Shown: one piece after another, positions 6,070 to 7,821 of the stretch
Layout: the number at the start of each line of letters is the position of its first letter
How positions within the stretch are numbered: position 1 is the first letter of the stretch
DNA from: Candidatus Kaiserbacteria bacterium
GTDB taxonomy: Bacteria; Patescibacteria; Paceibacteria; UBA9973; UBA2100
DNA length: 7,821 nucleotides
Direction of reading: 5' to 3'
Assembly (NCBI GenBank): GCA_002401495.1
Contig: NVTG01000058.1
Location: 1-7,821, forward strand
Notes under the pieces: generated by a model
Told to the model about the DNA's origin: nothing
The model's database searches: none
Seen by the model: the letters and a program-made list of their open reading frames with translations, nothing else
Made by a program: the position numbers and the translations under genes

Positions 6070-6902
6070 TAAATCACTCCCAGACTGATCAGTTGATTGA
6101 GATAAACCATCGCCGTCACGGTCAGGTTAAAAAGAACCACGTAGATGATACTGTTCACCACGGCCTTAATGGTGACCATGGGAACTTCAAAGGAAGCCTG
6201 TTTGACCTGTAAACCTTGATAACAACAAATGGTAAATATGATCATTCCACTGAAGATGTTTTTAGCCAAAAAAATCCAGACGTCCTCCTGGGTCATCGCC
6301 TGGGCTAGCGACTCCATGTAAAATGCAAAAGGCATTTCATTAACAAACAACGTGACAAAAAATCCGCCAAGTAGAGCAATCGCATTGAAATAAAATGTCA
6401 GGCAAATCACACTGACAATGCCACCAACAATTCTCGGAAAGACAATGTAACTCAACGGATGAATGCCCATCGCCTCCAGCGCCTCGATCTCTCGATTAAC
6501 CCGCATATTACCAATTTCTGAAGCAACGGCCGTTCCCGATCTGGCGATGACAATCAGTGCAACCATCAACGGTGCCAATTCACGCACGACGACGACGACC
6601 ATAATATTTCCAATGACGCCCCAGCCACCGAGCAACGTCAATTGAGCGAGGGACTGCAGACAAACCACTCCGCCGATAACAATGGCAAGTACTGTGATCA
6701 GTGGCATTGCTTGCCAACCAGTGAAATAAATTTGTGCTGAAACGACTCCGAAAATCGTACGAAAGCCCTGTGCTTGATCGGACAAAGCCTCTCGAAACGA
6801 CAGATAGGTCATTTTGAACAATTCGCGGGTATATAATACGATGGACAAAGCCCGTCGCCCCCAAGAATCAATCGTACCTAGAAAAAAGCCGTTCGTTTTC
6901 AT
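6069..6902 (-). CDS. mlaE: MlaE-like phospholipid ABC permease
   Basis: This 277-residue inner-membrane permease of the MlaE family (PF02405 type) forms a dimer under the MlaD ring and moves phospholipid between the inner membrane and the MCE channel. Several TM segments are visible (about 66-88, 95-120, 150-185, 212-228, 245-272). The diagnostic central stretch is present: 'VVRELAPLMVALIVIARSGT' (105-124), then AVASEIGNMRV, REIEALEAMGI and FPRIVGG, with the conserved Glu-rich coupling helix. The second signature near the C-terminus is divergent: CCYQGLQVK is followed by 'QASFEVPMVTIKAVV' where most homologues have a glycine-rich GGAxGVGxATTxAVV. The start is ATG 6902 with only a weak AAGA upstream. 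It is the first gene after the 80-bp gap, so a promoter is likely there, but I see no strong one. Its stop overlaps the mlaF start (TAATG). Confidence 0.92.
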   Translation of the reverse strand: MKTNGFFLGTIDSWGRRALSIVLYTRELFKMTYLSFREALSDQAQGFRTIFGVVSAQIYFTGWQAMPLITVLAIVIGGVVCLQSLAQLTLLGGWGVIGNIMVVVVVRELAPLMVALIVIARSGTAVASEIGNMRVNREIEALEAMGIHPLSYIVFPRIVGGIVSVICLTFYFNAIALLGGFFVTLFVNEMPFAFYMESLAQAMTQEDVWIFLAKNIFSGMIIFTICCYQGLQVKQASFEVPMVTIKAVVNSIIYVVLFNLTVTAMVYLNQLISLGVI

Positions 6903-6982
6903 ATTTCTTAATAAACATATCGGCTAAAAATGGGTTCGGCTAACCAAGCCTATCGCCTAGAACAACAGCTAAATAGTACAGA
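6903..6982 (-). other. Intergenic region between ydcF-like gene and mlaE
   Basis: These 80 bp are the only sizeable gap in the right-hand gene series. On the minus strand GGTT-AGCCG-AACC (6945-6933) is followed 2 nt later by TTTTT (6930-6926): a possible but weak intrinsic terminator with a 4-bp stem. CGGCTAA occurs twice on the plus strand (6921-6927 and 6937-6943), 16 bp apart. No promoter with two good hexamers at 16-18 bp was found. It probably holds the mla operon promoter or is simply read through. Confidence 0.3.
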
Positions 6983-7576
6983 TTAACGGTACGCGAAAAG
7001 CTGATAAAACAAAGATTTTGAGGTCTCGATAAAAATGTCACTCGACGAAGGGTTGAAGGCTTTGGCAATCACTGCTCTGGGATAAATCAAATATTTTCCA
7101 CCAGAGAAAGACTGAAATGTTTTTAGAGCGCGATGCATATGCAAACGCGAAGTGACCAGCACCACGTCCCTGCAATAGAGCGCCTCCAAAAGCGGAAGGC
7201 TCTGCTGAATATTTCCATATGTCGTTTTTGAGCGACGCTCAAGCACTACGTCTTCTTCTCGAATCGCTCCATAAAACGGCCATTGCGGAAAGATTTCACG
7301 CAAATGTGCTTTTGGGTGAACACCCGACAAAATCAATTTCTTTATGCGTTTTTGCGCAAGTAGATCAAAGCCCTCGCGTACACGATTCGCTCCGCCAGTT
7401 AAAACAACGGCGCAATCAGCAGAATGGTCCTCCTGCCAAGACGTTACTTTTTGCTTAAGAATAAGTCGACTTTCCTGTTGATAGAGCCAGACAATAACGA
7501 TTGAGCCGAACAGAAGTCCCAAAGAAATCACTCGGCGGTAAGGACTACCTACGAGCCAAGACTTCGACTTCGACAT
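6983..7576 (-). CDS. YdcF/DUF218-family membrane-anchored protein
   Basis: This 197-residue protein has one N-terminal TM anchor (about 15-32, 'RVISLGLLFGSIVIVWLYQQ') and a DUF218 (YdcF/SanA/ElyC-like) domain. It shows the family landmarks in order: 'DCAVVLTGGANRVREGFDLL' (54-73), 'KLILSGV' (80-86), 'LERRSKTTYGNIQQSLPLLE' (112-131) and 'LVTSRLHMHRALKTF' (140-154). Family members bind nucleotide-type ligands or act in envelope biogenesis, but the biochemical role is poorly known and none is assigned here. ATG 7576 is chosen because AAGGGG lies 3 nt upstream, a short but usable spacing. The in-frame GTG at 7597 has no Shine-Dalgarno sequence. The start overlaps the ridA 3' end by 32 nt, so the two are probably coupled. 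The 80-bp gap to mlaE may or may not break the operon. Confidence 0.85.
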   Translation of the reverse strand: MSKSKSWLVGSPYRRVISLGLLFGSIVIVWLYQQESRLILKQKVTSWQEDHSADCAVVLTGGANRVREGFDLLAQKRIKKLILSGVHPKAHLREIFPQWPFYGAIREEDVVLERRSKTTYGNIQQSLPLLEALYCRDVVLVTSRLHMHRALKTFQSFSGGKYLIYPRAVIAKAFNPSSSDIFIETSKSLFYQLFAYR

Positions 7577-7821
7577 TGACCCCTTTTGGCAGCCCACTCA
7601 CAGCAACACAAGATCGCGCCGGCGGCTCATTTTCAAAATATTTGGCATAGATCTCGTTGACCGCCGTAAAATCGCTCATATCGGTCAGAAAAATCGTCGT
7701 TTTTACGACACTAGAAAAATCTAAATCTGCAGTCTGTAAAACCGCGCGAACATTTTCCATAACCATTTCTGTCTGTTTTTGGATATCACCCGTGAAAACC
7801 TCATTGGTCGTTGGATCAATC
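7545..7821 (-). CDS. ridA: RidA family enamine/imine deaminase (N-terminus beyond window)
   Basis: The 91 C-terminal residues of a RidA/YjgF/YER057c protein are present; about 35 N-terminal residues lie past the right edge. RidA hydrolyses reactive enamine/imine intermediates such as 2-aminoacrylate released by PLP enzymes. Visible landmarks are 'IDPTTNEVFTGDIQKQTEMV', 'SSVVKTTIFLTDMSDFTAVN', YAKYF and 'EPPARSCVAVSGLPKGVNVE', ending VEVLARR. The substrate-binding Arg (R69 of this fragment, PPARS) and the catalytic Glu (E84, VEVEV) are 15 residues apart, as in E. coli RidA (R105 and E120), so the enzyme is probably active. The ATG at 7766 is internal to the conserved domain and is not the true start. 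The stop lies 32 nt inside the ydcF-like gene. Confidence 0.92.
   Translation of the reverse strand, partial: IDPTTNEVFTGDIQKQTEMVMENVRAVLQTADLDFSSVVKTTIFLTDMSDFTAVNEIYAKYFENEPPARSCVAVSGLPKGVNVEVEVLARR

Noticed and set aside
6921..6943. Two CGGCTAA direct repeats as an operator for mlaE
   Set aside because: Seven bases repeated at a 16-bp period is not helically phased and can occur by chance; no regulator is evident.
7545..7821. A truncated ridA pseudogene starting at the ATG at 7766
   Set aside because: The conserved RidA frame continues without a stop to the window edge, so the missing N-terminus is only outside the window.

Overview
The window comes from a diderm (Gram-negative) bacterium. 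It encodes a lipoprotein-release (Lol) permease, two outer-membrane beta-barrel proteins with signal peptides, and an Mla-type phospholipid-transport operon. Base composition looks close to balanced (high 40s % GC by eye, not computed). The Lol permease next to small outer-membrane proteins, and an mlaE-mlaF-mlaD set without mlaB or mlaC, would suit a predatory or deltaproteobacterial-type lineage such as Bdellovibrionota. That placement is inference; nothing in the window fixes the taxon.

Layout. Left block (1-3708): a minus-strand pair, a small outer-membrane barrel (1865->1290) followed 19 nt later by a LolC/LolE-family permease (1270->35), diverges from a plus-strand pair. The plus-strand pair is a FadL/OmpP1-like barrel (1943->3028) overlapping by one base a CoA-pyrophosphatase-like Nudix hydrolase (3028->3708). 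The two pairs share a 77-bp divergent regulatory gap. Middle (3709-3873): a 165-bp gap between convergent genes holds a long, strong hairpin. Just before the hairpin is a 15-mer that recurs, in the same sense, behind the Lol permease at the very start of the window. Right block (3874-7821): one tightly packed minus-strand series reading right to left: ridA (cut by the window edge), ydcF-like, an 80-bp gap, mlaE, mlaF, mlaD, and an unrecognised 178-residue protein. The last four overlap by 1, 4 and 8 bases, so they are almost certainly co-translated.

How the genes fit together. The dominant theme is the cell envelope: moving lipoproteins off the inner membrane (Lol permease), moving phospholipids between membranes (MlaE permease, MlaF ATPase, MlaD substrate-binding MCE protein), outer-membrane channels, and a membrane-anchored DUF218/YdcF protein. 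RidA and the Nudix enzyme are metabolite-repair or housecleaning functions.

The strongest unusual signal is in MlaF. Walker A, the Walker B aspartate, the A-loop tyrosine and the D-loop are intact. The Q-loop Gln, the signature-motif Ser, the catalytic Glu after Walker B and the H-loop His are all replaced. This looks like an ABC protein that still binds nucleotide but has lost the hydrolysis residues, inside an otherwise intact and coupled operon. The uncharacterised last gene of that operon, with a cationic aromatic C-terminal tail, is a candidate new partner of this system.
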